Origin: Allomeiothermus silvanus DSM 9946
Lineage (GTDB): Bacteria; Deinococcota; Deinococci; Deinococcales; Thermaceae
Direction of reading: 5' to 3'
Assembly: GCF_000092125.1 (NCBI RefSeq)
Contig: NC_014213.1
Span: 124,001-188,000 of the forward strand
DNA length: 64,000 nt
Of the stretch, positions 1 to 7,120 are shown piece by piece (position 1 is the first letter of the stretch; every line of letters starts with the position of its first letter). Below the pieces are notes generated by a model. It saw only the letters and a list, made by a program, of their open reading frames with translations, did no database searches and was not told the DNA's origin. The position numbers were made by a program, and so were the translations under genes.

Positions 1-1
1 T

Positions 2-1222
2 CTCCGCTGTACCCTCAAGCCTACTCCTGAACAGGCGGCGGCGCTTGCGGCCACGGTGCGGTTGTTCGCCCAGGGCTGCAACCACGCCCTGAGGGTGGCT
101 AAGGAGCACGGGGAGTTCCGCCGGTTCAAACTGCACCGCTTGGTGTACAGAGACCTCCGCGCGATGGGCCTCAGTGCCAACCTCGCCGTGCAGGCCATTG
201 CCCGTGTGGGCAAAAAGAAGGGCAGCCGGGCGAAGTTCTACCAGCCCACCTCCTGTACCTTCGACCCGCGCACCCTCTCGCTGCGGGAGGAGTCGGTTTC
301 GCTGACCACCGTTGCGGGTCGAATGCTCATCCCGATGAAGCTGGGGAACTACCAGCGGGGGGTGCTGAAGCGGGCCAGGAGCGTGCAGGGTGGGGTGCTG
401 ACCCAGGGGCCGAAGGGCAGGTGGTATATCAACCTGATCCTTCGCCTCGACGTTCCCACCCCGCCCACCAGCGGGGGCAAGGTGGTGGGCGTCGATTTGG
501 GGCAGAAGGCCCTGGCCACCCTCTCCAGCGGGGTGCAGTTTTCCGGCGGTTCCCTCAAGGGAAAACGTCTGCATTATCTGGCGAAGCGGGCTGAAGTACG
601 GAGTAAGCTCGACACCGAACGCACCAGAGGACTCAAGAACCTTTGGGAACGGCTTAGCGGTAAAGAGCGCCGCTTCGTGGACCACACCCTGCACACCCTG
701 GCCAGGCGCATCGTGGATGGGTTGGAGCCTGGTGACACCCTCGCTATCGAGGATTTGACCGGGCTTAGGGGCCGCACCACCAAGAGGGGTAAGAAGGAAA
801 GGCACCTCCACAACCTCTGGCCCTACGCCCGATTTCGCTCCCTGTTGGAGTATAAAGCGGCTCTGAAGGGGGTGCGGGTGGTGGCCGTAGACCCCAGGCA
901 CACCAGCCAGGAGTGCCCCCGCTGCGGACATACCGCCAGGGAGAACCGTAAAAGCCAGGCCCTCTTCCGTTGCCAGTGCTGCGGTTTCCAGCACAACGCG
1001 GATTGGGTGGCCGCGCATAACGTTGCCTTGCGTGCAGGGCCGCAGGCCCTCCCGCAGGGGATCGTTGCCCAAAGAGCCGGCTCGATGGGCATTGGCCGTG
1101 AAGGTTTTGGGCGCTTTGCGCCTGACCGGTGTAAACCGGCCCGGATTCGTGGGGGTCTCCTCTGCACCGTCCTCCCTCGGAAAGCCCCCGGCTTTAGCCG
1201 TGGGGTGGTTTACTACCCATAA
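2..1222 (+). CDS. tnpB: IS200/IS605-family TnpB RNA-guided nuclease (5' partial)
   Basis: The frame is open to the left edge, so the true start lies outside the window; an internal GTG at 56 would give 388 residues. Counting from that GTG, the three RuvC-type acidic residues are visible: Asp in GVDLGQ near residue 145, Glu in LAIEDL near 231, and Asp in HNADW after a four-cysteine zinc finger (CPRCG...CQCCG). TnpB proteins are RNA-guided DNA endonucleases that promote retention of IS200/IS605 elements. No tnpA is visible, but it could lie upstream. The C-terminal codons run through the transposon right-end hairpin at 1184-1206, so the natural stop may read into the element boundary. Family assignment is firm; activity is unknown. 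Confidence 0.93.
   Translation, partial: LRCTLKPTPEQAAALAATVRLFAQGCNHALRVAKEHGEFRRFKLHRLVYRDLRAMGLSANLAVQAIARVGKKKGSRAKFYQPTSCTFDPRTLSLREESVSLTTVAGRMLIPMKLGNYQRGVLKRARSVQGGVLTQGPKGRWYINLILRLDVPTPPTSGGKVVGVDLGQKALATLSSGVQFSGGSLKGKRLHYLAKRAEVRSKLDTERTRGLKNLWERLSGKERRFVDHTLHTLARRIVDGLEPGDTLAIEDLTGLRGRTTKRGKKERHLHNLWPYARFRSLLEYKAALKGVRVVAVDPRHTSQECPRCGHTARENRKSQALFRCQCCGFQHNADWVAAHNVALRAGPQALPQGIVAQRAGSMGIGREGFGRFAPDRCKPARIRGGLLCTVLPRKAPGFSRGVVYYP
1184..1212 (+). ncRNA. Probable right end of the TnpB element and 3' part of its omega RNA
   Basis: A hairpin of the form GCCCCCGGC-TTTA-GCCGTGGGG, followed by TTTAC, lies at the 3' end of tnpB. Hairpins of this kind are typical of IS200/IS605 right ends, where the guide RNA scaffold overlaps the end of tnpB and the guide is taken from the flanking DNA. 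If so, the guide would begin near 1212. The exact boundary is inferred. Confidence 0.5.
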
Positions 1223-1342
1223 GTCTTGATTTCGTTGCTATACGCATCCCTTCGACCAGGGTTTGCAGTTTAAACATTTCGGACAACCCTATAGAACCCC
1301 CTACTCCAAGTTTCACGGTGCGCAATGAAGGCTCCTCCAGAC

Positions 1343-1395
1343 CCCCGTGGCGTATTTTCGCCGAGCGGGGCGAGGGGTGGGGATGGCCGTAGGCC
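1343..1395 (-). repeat. Copy of a ~50-bp repeat also found inside the HNH gene
   Basis: On the minus strand this stretch reads GGTATGGCC, a short variable part, then CACCCCTCGC and GCTCGGCGAAAATACGCC. The same words in the same order occur on the plus strand at about 3903-3952. The rest of 1223-1439, between tnpB and the CRISPR array, shows no gene I can support; it is the leader-distal flank of the array. Confidence 0.45.
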
Positions 1396-1439
1396 ATACC
1401 GGCTTTGCCCGTAATCTGGCTGATGGGGTAGCTGCCTTG

Positions 1440-1762
1440 GTTTCAATCCTCACTCGAGCTTTCGCCCGAGTGCAACTTTCTAAGGCGCTCCTAGACAAGC
1501 CTCAATGTCTGTTTCAATCCTCACTCGAGCTTTCGCCCGAGTGCAACCTTTGGCCTAATCACACCATTGGAATATTTCAAGGTTTCAATCCTCACTCGAG
1601 CTTTCGCCCGAGTGCAACCAGAATTGTATTTAGGTATTCCTGTGTAGTCAGTCCGTTTCAATCCTCACTCGAGCTTTCGCCCGAGTGCAACGGCAGTAAG
1701 TATTGACAAGCCGCTCGAGTTATGCGTTTCAATCCTCACTCGAGCTTTCGCCCGAGTGCAAC
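1440..1762 (-). CRISPR. CRISPR array, leader-distal half (5 repeats)
   Basis: Five 37-bp repeats start at 1440, 1511, 1582, 1655 and 1726, identical by eye, with spacers of 34, 34, 36 and 34 bp. On the plus strand each repeat begins GTTTCAATCC and ends GAGTGCAAC. The transcribed strand is the minus strand, giving a repeat that ends ATTGAAAC, the usual crRNA 5' handle. The repeat folds into a 9-bp stem (CACTCGGGC with GCTCGAGTG, one G-U pair) closed by a GAAA tetraloop. The half continues beyond an IS insertion at 3195-3518. Confidence 0.98.
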
Positions 1763-1788
1763 CTATGTGGATATTTCTAACAGCTACG

Positions 1789-3181
1789 GAGATACCATCA
1801 AGGGGTGTGGAAATACGCTGAGGGCGGTGTATCCTTCCTCCTGGCAAAAAAGTGAGGGCTTGAAGCCCGAGGGAGGAGGCACACCGCCATGGGGAAGCGT
1901 ACCAAAGTGGCTGCTTCGCCGATAGGCGAACACCTTGAGGCCCGTTCGTCATCTCCCACCTGGGAGACGTTGCGGGATTGGCTGAGGGGGAAGATCCGGG
2001 AGTTGATGCAGGGGCTGCTGGAGGAGGAAGTGACGGAATTTCTGGGCCGTGCCCGGTATGAGAGGCGGGCGGCCGTCGATGCGTGCGGTTACCGCAACGG
2101 CTACGGCAAGCCGCGGAAGCTGACGACCTCCATGGGCACCATCGAGGTGCGGCGGCCCCGGGTCCGGGGGGTGGAGGAGCGGTTCGAGAGCCGGATTCTC
2201 CCCCTGTTCGCCCGGCGCACGAGGGAGGTCTCGGAGCTGTTGCCCGAGCTGTACCTGCACGGGCTGGCCGAGGGCGACTTCGACCTGGCCCTGCGGGGGC
2301 TGCTCGGAGAGGAGGCGGCGCTTTCGGCCCGGACGGTAGCCCGCCTGAAGGAGCGGTGGCAGGCGGAGTGGGAGGCCTGGCGCACGCAGCGGCTGGACGA
2401 CCGGGCGGTGGTCTACCTGTGGGTGGACGGGGTGTACGTGAAGGCGGGCTTGGAGCGCGAGCGGGCGGCGCTCTTGGTGGCCATCGCCGCCTTGTCGGAT
2501 GGCCGCAAGGTGGTGGTGGCGGTCGTACCCGGGTACCGGGAGTCGGTGGAGAGCTGGTCGGAAGTGCTGCGGGACCTGCGGGAGCGGGGGATGAACGCGC
2601 CGCGGCTGGTGATCGGGGACGGGCACCTGGGGATCTGGGGGGCACTGCGCAACGTGTGGCCGGAGGCCGACGAGCAGCGGTGCTGGAACCACAAGGTGCT
2701 CAATGTGCTGGAGCAGTTGCCGCGCCACCAGCAGGCCGTGGCCAAGCCCATGCTGGGGGCCATCGCCTACGCGCCGACCCGGGCGGAGGCGGAACGGAAG
2801 GGCAAGGAGTTCGAGGCCTGGTGTCACCGGCACGGCTACGGCAAGGCGGCGCAGACGCTGGGGCGGGACTGGGAGCGGATGGTGACCTTCTACCGGTACC
2901 CCAAGGAGCACTGGCGCCACCTGCGGACCACGAACGTGATCGAATCGCCCTTCGCCGCACTGCGGCTGCGGACGGATGCGGCCAAGCGGTTCAAGAAGGT
3001 GGAACGGGCCACGGCAGTGATCTGGAAGATGCTGATGGTGGCCCAAAAGAGGTTCCGGCGGTTGAATGCCCCGGAGTTGCTGGCCAAGGTCCACGCCGGG
3101 GTGCGCTACGAGGACGGCATCGAGGTCACCCAGGAGGAGGTCGCTGCCTGAGCAGGTTTACACACCTATTGACGGAACCTC
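1789..3181 (+). mobile_element. IS256-family insertion sequence inside a CRISPR spacer
   Basis: The element is 1,393 bp. Its ends are an imperfect inverted repeat of about 26 bp: the left end reads GAGATACCATCAAGGGGTGT and the reverse complement of the right end reads GAGGTTCCGTCAATAGGTGT. It is flanked by an 8-bp direct repeat CAGCTACG at 1781-1788 and 3182-3189, the length expected for IS256 elements. It splits the fifth spacer; rejoining 1763-1788 with 3190-3194 gives a 31-bp original spacer. Confidence 0.93.
1889..3151 (+). CDS. IS256 (Mutator-type) family transposase
   Basis: This 420-residue protein is full length for the family. The DDE residues are recognisable: Asp in YLWVDGVYVK, Asp in VIGDGHLGIW and Glu in TTNVIESPF. 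The start ATG follows a GGAGGAGG ribosome binding site. It is the only gene of the 1789-3181 element. Nothing suggests inactivation, and the intact inverted repeats and target duplication point to a fairly recent insertion. Confidence 0.96.
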   Translation: MGKRTKVAASPIGEHLEARSSSPTWETLRDWLRGKIRELMQGLLEEEVTEFLGRARYERRAAVDACGYRNGYGKPRKLTTSMGTIEVRRPRVRGVEERFESRILPLFARRTREVSELLPELYLHGLAEGDFDLALRGLLGEEAALSARTVARLKERWQAEWEAWRTQRLDDRAVVYLWVDGVYVKAGLERERAALLVAIAALSDGRKVVVAVVPGYRESVESWSEVLRDLRERGMNAPRLVIGDGHLGIWGALRNVWPEADEQRCWNHKVLNVLEQLPRHQQAVAKPMLGAIAYAPTRAEAERKGKEFEAWCHRHGYGKAAQTLGRDWERMVTFYRYPKEHWRHLRTTNVIESPFAALRLRTDAAKRFKKVERATAVIWKMLMVAQKRFRRLNAPELLAKVHAGVRYEDGIEVTQEEVAA

Positions 3182-3194
3182 CAGCTACGTGATC

Positions 3195-3518
3195 GTTTCA
3201 ATCCTCACTCGAGCTTTCGCCCGAGTGCAACTCGAGTACGCGGGGATCGTGACCAACATCGGCCCGTTTCAATCCTCACTCGAGCTTTCGCCCGAGTGCA
3301 ACATTGTTTTATACAGGCCAGTAGGGTAAACGCAAAGGTTTCAATCCTCACTCGAGCTTTCGCCCGAGTGCAACACTAGTTTAAATACTTTCTTTAATGT
3401 TTAAAAATAGTTTCAATCCTCACTCGAGCTTTCGCCCGAGTGCAACTCAGCGGTTTGCAAACAGGCTGCGGTGTGGGTTCAGTTTCAATCCTCACTCGAG
3501 CTTTCGCCCGAGTGCAAC
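3195..3518 (-). CRISPR. CRISPR array, leader-proximal half (5 repeats)
   Basis: Five more copies of the same 37-bp repeat start at 3195, 3266, 3338, 3410 and 3482, with spacers of 34, 35, 35 and 35 bp. The last repeat ends at 3518 and abuts the leader, so the newest spacer is 3447-3481. Together with 1440-1762 this makes one array of 10 repeats and 9 spacers before the IS256 insertion. The IS lies between the halves, so a transcript started at the leader must cross about 1.4 kb of IS DNA to reach the older spacers. Confidence 0.98.
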
Positions 3519-3699
3519 GGCCCCATTCTAGCGTGCGTGCTGGACAGGGTTCAAGGGGCCGTTTGCGCGAACCCCCCAAAAAAGCCTCCGACGCAGGGTG
3601 GGGGATGTTGAAGGGAAAACGGGTTTTCAATGTCCCCTAGCCGATTTCTCGGCTTGCGCGAACCCCCCCGGGTTTTGGCACTTGCTTGGGGTTCGCGCA
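3519..3699 (-). promoter_or_regulatory. CRISPR leader, copy 1
   Basis: This sequence borders the last repeat. Its 3547-3699 part is about 93 percent identical to 59568-59720, next to cas2, so it is a leader shared with the cas1-cas2 module. It holds TGCGCGAACCCCCC twice (3564 and 3655) and the inverse GGGGTTCGCGCA at 3688-3699, plus a CCGA-TTTC-TCGG hairpin at about 3641-3652. These may be adaptation-complex contact sites, which is inference. Confidence 0.85.
3525..3554 (-). promoter_or_regulatory. Predicted crRNA promoter
   Basis: On the minus strand a -35 box TTGAAC (3554-3549) and a -10 box TAGAAT (3530-3525) are separated by 18 bp. Transcription would begin at about the first base of the first repeat. 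Position and orientation fit a CRISPR leader promoter; the assignment rests on sequence alone. Confidence 0.6.
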
Positions 3700-3799
3700 T
3701 AACCAGCTTATACCCTGCTTAGGAGTTCTTCTTGCTTGGACTATCGGTTAACGAAAACCTTTCATCCCTGCTTCAGCAGGTTAGGCTACCCTCCTACAC

Positions 3800-4669
3800 A
3801 TGTTGCCTTGCCTGCAGACGTTTCTTTCGCCGCGCAGCGGGGTGGGCAAACACGTACCGAGAAGAGCCTGGCTCTGGGCTATCGGGGTTTTTCTAGGCAT
3901 CGGTATGGCCCAACTTGCGCCACCCCTCGCTCTGCTCGGCGAAAATACGCCTCCTATCCTGCCGGACGCCAGCAAGACCCCGGGAGACGTACTTACCACC
4001 GATGCCTCCCTGGTTTGCCAGAAAGGGTACAGCGCATCGGTGAGAAACGTCCCCCCTGCGCTGAAACGGCAGGTCTTTGCGCTATATGGCCTCACCAAGA
4101 AAGCAGGACAAGACTGGGAGGTAGACCATCTGATCTCCCTCGAGCTTGGCGGCTCCAACTCGGTGAGAAATCTCTGGCCTCAAGCGGGGTTCACCACCCC
4201 CTGGAACTACCACGTCAAAGATCGGCTGGAAAACGCCTTGCACTACCTGGTGTGCCGTGGGGAACTGCCCATCTCGGTAGCCCAACACGCAATCGCCAAA
4301 AACTGGATCGAATCCTTTAAGGCCGTCTGCGGTGATGCTGCCGCGGGCTGTGCGGCCTTCCGCTACGGCGCACGCTATCCGGAAGCATTCCATCTCACTC
4401 CGGAAGCTAAGCAGAAGCTCTCCGCCCTGGGCCAAGTTGCTTTGCCTGAAGGGCAAACACGTCTTGATACCCCACCGCCCCCGGCGAACACCCCGCAAAG
4501 CGCCCGCCCGAACCCAGATGGCTCCTGCCCTGCGGAAGCGCCCATCAAAGGCTCTAAGACCCGTGTCTACCACCTTCCAAGTGACCCCTATTACGCCGCT
4601 ACCCACGCGGTAGCCTGCTTCCCGAGCGAAGAGGCGGCACGCAGTGCTGGGTACCGCTCGAGCCGCTAG
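3800..4669 (+). CDS. Secreted HNH-type endonuclease with C-terminal Ada-like/'sunset' domain
   Basis: The 289-residue frame has an N-terminal hydrophobic segment (LWAIGVFLGIGMAQL, about residues 25-39) that should act as a signal peptide or anchor. It is followed by a compact nuclease domain containing EVDHLISLELGGSNSVRNLW (about residues 106-125), the pattern of secreted HNH-like nucleases in which the His of DH and the following Asn are catalytic. The C-terminus (CPAEAPIKGSKTRVYHLPSD... to the end) resembles small Cys/His metal-binding domains appended to surface nucleases. ATG 3800 has no good ribosome binding site; GTG 3842 is an alternative that still keeps the signal segment. The CCTGC-TTCA-GCAGG hairpin at 3767-3780 lies just upstream. 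The gene directly follows the CRISPR leader. Confidence 0.75.
   Translation: MLPCLQTFLSPRSGVGKHVPRRAWLWAIGVFLGIGMAQLAPPLALLGENTPPILPDASKTPGDVLTTDASLVCQKGYSASVRNVPPALKRQVFALYGLTKKAGQDWEVDHLISLELGGSNSVRNLWPQAGFTTPWNYHVKDRLENALHYLVCRGELPISVAQHAIAKNWIESFKAVCGDAAAGCAAFRYGARYPEAFHLTPEAKQKLSALGQVALPEGQTRLDTPPPPANTPQSARPNPDGSCPAEAPIKGSKTRVYHLPSDPYYAATHAVACFPSEEAARSAGYRSSR
3903..3952 (+). repeat. Second copy of the ~50-bp repeat, within the HNH gene
   Basis: The plus strand reads GGTATGGCC, then CACCCCTCGC and GCTCGGCGAAAATACGCC, matching the inverted copy at 1343-1395. It encodes the stretch after the signal segment of the HNH protein. A shorter partial match (CTGCTCGGCGAAA) occurs upstream of the replication gene near 18538. 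Confidence 0.4.
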
Positions 4670-4744
4670 TGAAGGGCTATCGGCTCCCGGCTGGCGCCGG
4701 TACTCAAGGGCAGCTTTGCTATCGTGGGAGAAAGGCCAAAAGCT

Positions 4745-5023
4745 ATGAAAATACGCATCGCAGGAATAGAGGTTGAGTACAGTGCCTTTGGTGAGGGCCT
4801 CGAGGCCCTTTCGGATCCACCTACACGCCAAGAAGAAACCGCGCTGGCCGCTCTTTTCGCAGCGATCACGGCCCAGGAGCTTACCCCGCAGAAAGTGGAG
4901 AGCTACCGCAGCCTGGGGATGGCCCAAAGGGGCCGCTTCCTGCTGCGCTCTACCGACCCAGCCGGTCACCCCAAGGAGCACTACGGACGCTGGGTGAAGG
5001 GCAAGGCCCTCCTGGAGGGCTAA
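4745..5023 (+). CDS. Small conserved-looking hypothetical protein
   Basis: The 92-residue product starts MKIRIAGIEVEY and is soluble, with no signal or membrane segment. I chose ATG 4745 because a GGGAG/AAAGG purine-rich site lies 9-20 bases upstream; a GTG at 4724 would add seven residues. The middle is acidic and helical, and the end (SLGMAQRGRFLLRS) is basic. I do not recognise the family. It is 75 bp downstream of the HNH gene on the same strand and converges with the protease gene. Confidence 0.55.
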   Translation: MKIRIAGIEVEYSAFGEGLEALSDPPTRQEETALAALFAAITAQELTPQKVESYRSLGMAQRGRFLLRSTDPAGHPKEHYGRWVKGKALLEG

Positions 5024-5053
5024 CTTGCCGTGCCCCCTACTGCCTGCGAATGC

Positions 5054-6448
5054 TCAGTTGGGAAAGCAGGCGGCAGTGTCGGTCAGCACCCGGTCCGCCT
5101 GTAAGAGTCCGTAGCCGGTCTGGGGATCGTAGAAGCCGCCATTGCTGGCCGTTTGGGTGAGGCAGCGCCGAACCTGGTCGGGGGTGGGACCCTGGCCGTA
5201 GCGGGCGGTGAACTTGGCCACATATAAAGCCGCCACCCCGCTCACCTGAGGGGCAGCAAAGGACGTACCGGCCCAGGCGGCATAGCGCCCCAGGCTTTGG
5301 TAGTAGGGGTAATTTTGACCGAGGGCCAGCGAGTAGAGGAGCTGCTGGGGGCTCTTGTTCCCCGCCGCAACGAGCACCAGGTCCTTGGTTTGGGAGGAGT
5401 AGTTGGAGAAGTCAGCGCGCCCCCCCTCCAGCCGGGCCGCACCCGCCGCTAATACGCCCGAGTAGGCCGCCGGGTAGTCGAGGCCATCGGTGCCGTCGTT
5501 TCCCGAAGCCGCCACGGGCAAAGCCCCCTTGGACAGGGCGTAGGTTAGGGCCTGCTGGACGGCCGGGTCCAGCGGTGTGGGGCTGCCCAGGCTCATGTTT
5601 ATGACCGCAGCGTTCTGGTCGGCGGCGTAGCGGATGGCGTTGGCCAGCACATCGGAGGAAACGCTGTAGCTGCTTCCCACCCAGTAGAATACCTTGACCG
5701 GGAGTACCTTGACGTAGTTGAGGCCCACCCCGGGAATACCTTTTCCGTTGTCCGCTGTTGCCGCGACCAGGCCCGCTACCCCCTCGCCGTGGTCGGCATC
5801 CCCCTGCATATAGCTGCTGCCCTGGGGAGGTGGGCCGGGGCTCAGGTCACTCTGGCCCAACCCGTCCGGGGTGAGGTTTTTCCCGGGGAGGAGGTTGGCT
5901 TGTAGGTCGGGGTGGCTAGGGTTGAAGGCCGTGTCCAATACTGCCACTACCGGCGTGCAGCGCAGCGGGCCCACCTTGTCCCAGGCGGACTCCAGGTTAA
6001 TTTTTTGATAAAACGGCTGCAGGCGGTACGGATCCGTGCTGGCAGGGTAGAGCGGATCGTTGGGCTGGTAAAGGGGGAAGTAGAGGTAGTTTGGCTGCAC
6101 CCACCGGGCCCCCGCTGCCAGCAACGCCTCCGCCTTGGCCCGTTCCTGGCCCACCGGCACGCGCAGGCGAAGGAAGCCTTCAGCTAGGCGATCCTGGACC
6201 TGGGTTCCCTCCACCCGGGCGGTGAGGGTCTGCGGGGCGATTCCTGCAGATAAGGCCAGGAGTTCCCCTGGCACATGGGGAGCAAGAAAGTCCCCCAAGC
6301 CCTGAGGAACCGCGAACGAGCGGGCCTGGGTCGAAGGGCTAAGCAGGCAGGGAGAGAAACCCGAGGGGGCGGGAACCGGAGCTACCGAGTTGCAGGCGGA
6401 AAACACCAGCCCCAGCAGAAGCGCCCACCCTCCGCGCGTCAGAGGCAT
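5054..6448 (-). CDS. Subtilisin-like serine protease (S8), predicted lipoprotein
   Basis: The catalytic triad of the S8 family is present: Asp in VVAVLDTAFNPSHPDL (about residue 171), His in DADHGEGVAGLVAA (about 219, an HGEGVAG variant of the usual HGTHVAG) and Ser in AGTSFAAPQVSGVAAL (about 395). ATG 6448 is preferred over the longer frame (to 6523) because it begins directly with a lipoprotein signal ending in LVFSAC. The enzyme would be exported and lipid-anchored, with an N-terminal inhibitor-like region before the catalytic domain. It is the last gene before a convergent junction. Confidence 0.9.
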   Translation of the reverse strand: MPLTRGGWALLLGLVFSACNSVAPVPAPSGFSPCLLSPSTQARSFAVPQGLGDFLAPHVPGELLALSAGIAPQTLTARVEGTQVQDRLAEGFLRLRVPVGQERAKAEALLAAGARWVQPNYLYFPLYQPNDPLYPASTDPYRLQPFYQKINLESAWDKVGPLRCTPVVAVLDTAFNPSHPDLQANLLPGKNLTPDGLGQSDLSPGPPPQGSSYMQGDADHGEGVAGLVAATADNGKGIPGVGLNYVKVLPVKVFYWVGSSYSVSSDVLANAIRYAADQNAAVINMSLGSPTPLDPAVQQALTYALSKGALPVAASGNDGTDGLDYPAAYSGVLAAGAARLEGGRADFSNYSSQTKDLVLVAAGNKSPQQLLYSLALGQNYPYYQSLGRYAAWAGTSFAAPQVSGVAALYVAKFTARYGQGPTPDQVRRCLTQTASNGGFYDPQTGYGLLQADRVLTDTAACFPN

Positions 6449-6529
6449 AGGGGCTGGGGTTGATGATCGCCTTACCCCGCCGCTAGCTTCAGAACCCGTG
6501 GCTTCCCGGTGTAATAGACGCACGACGCC

Positions 6530-6736
6530 CTAGGGTTTTGCCTTGTCTTGCTCGGTGGCTGCGGGTTTAGGCGGCTCCGGGGCTACGGGTTTATCCTCGT
6601 CCAAGAGCCCCTCAGCGCCCTTCTTGAACTCCCGCACACTCTGACCCAACCCTCGAGCGAGCCCGGGAAGCTGCTTGGGCCCGAGCAGCAGCAGGGCAAT
6701 GAGAAGTACCACTACCAGATCTTGACCGGCCAGCAT
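6530..6736 (-). CDS. tatA: Sec-independent protein translocase subunit TatA/TatE
   Basis: The 68-residue protein has the TatA layout: an N-terminal transmembrane helix (DLVVVLLIALLLLGPKQLP), the conserved FGPKxLP-like hinge (here LGPKQLP), an amphipathic helix (GLARGLGQSVREFKKG) and a charged, proline-rich tail. TatA forms the pore-like part of the twin-arginine translocon. No tatB or tatC is nearby, so it would work with chromosomal partners. It lies 15 bp after the histidine-rich gene and may share its promoter. Confidence 0.9.
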   Translation of the reverse strand: MLAGQDLVVVLLIALLLLGPKQLPGLARGLGQSVREFKKGAEGLLDEDKPVAPEPPKPAATEQDKAKP

Positions 6737-6751
6737 AGTGAACCTCGGCGC

Positions 6752-6973
6752 TTAGTGGGGCTTTGGCGCGTGGTGCTCAGCGTCGTGTTTTGCAGCTTGG
6801 GCAGCGTGCTCCTCAGCGTGCTTATGGTGCGCATAGGCCGTGTCGGCGTGGTGGGCGGCCTGTTCGTGCTCGCCTTTTTCGTGGTGCTCGGCTGCTGCGT
6901 GGTGGTGCTTGGCGGCTTGCTCATGGTGCTCTGCGGCCTTGTGGTGGTGCTCGGCTCCCTTATGCGCTGCCAT
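6752..6973 (-). CDS. Small histidine-rich protein, probable metal binder
   Basis: Of 73 residues, about a third are histidines, arranged in AEHH and AKHH repeats (KAAEHHEQAAKHHHAAAEHH), with alanine, glutamate and lysine between them. This suggests a helical metal-binding or metal-storage protein. It has no signal sequence. The ATG follows AGGAGG, and a perfect dyad (6985-7004) sits just upstream. It precedes tatA in the same direction. The family is not one I can name, but codon use, ribosome binding site and spacing make it a convincing gene. Confidence 0.75.
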   Translation of the reverse strand: MAAHKGAEHHHKAAEHHEQAAKHHHAAAEHHEKGEHEQAAHHADTAYAHHKHAEEHAAQAAKHDAEHHAPKPH

Positions 6974-6984
6974 GGTACCCTCCT

Positions 6985-7004
6985 AGTTTCGCATCTCCGA
7001 AACT
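6985..7004 (-). promoter_or_regulatory. Perfect dyad upstream of the histidine-rich gene
   Basis: AGTTTCG-N6-CGAAACT lies 12 bp before the start codon and directly abuts the ribosome binding site. It could be a repressor operator or, in the mRNA, a 7-bp hairpin next to the Shine-Dalgarno sequence. No regulator gene is adjacent. Confidence 0.5.
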
Positions 7005-7120
7005 GACCTAGGTTCCCATCTTGCGATGAAGCGCACATGAAGAGGGTACATCTTTCCCTGGCCGATGCAGCGAAAAGGCTCCGAGACGCTCTCGAGCGCA
7101 TCCCATCGGGACGCGAGGGA

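Noticed and set aside
1665-2645. Large antisense frames over the IS256 transposase
   Set aside because: They are Pro/Arg/Ala-rich shadows produced by high GC content and overlap a clear transposase gene.
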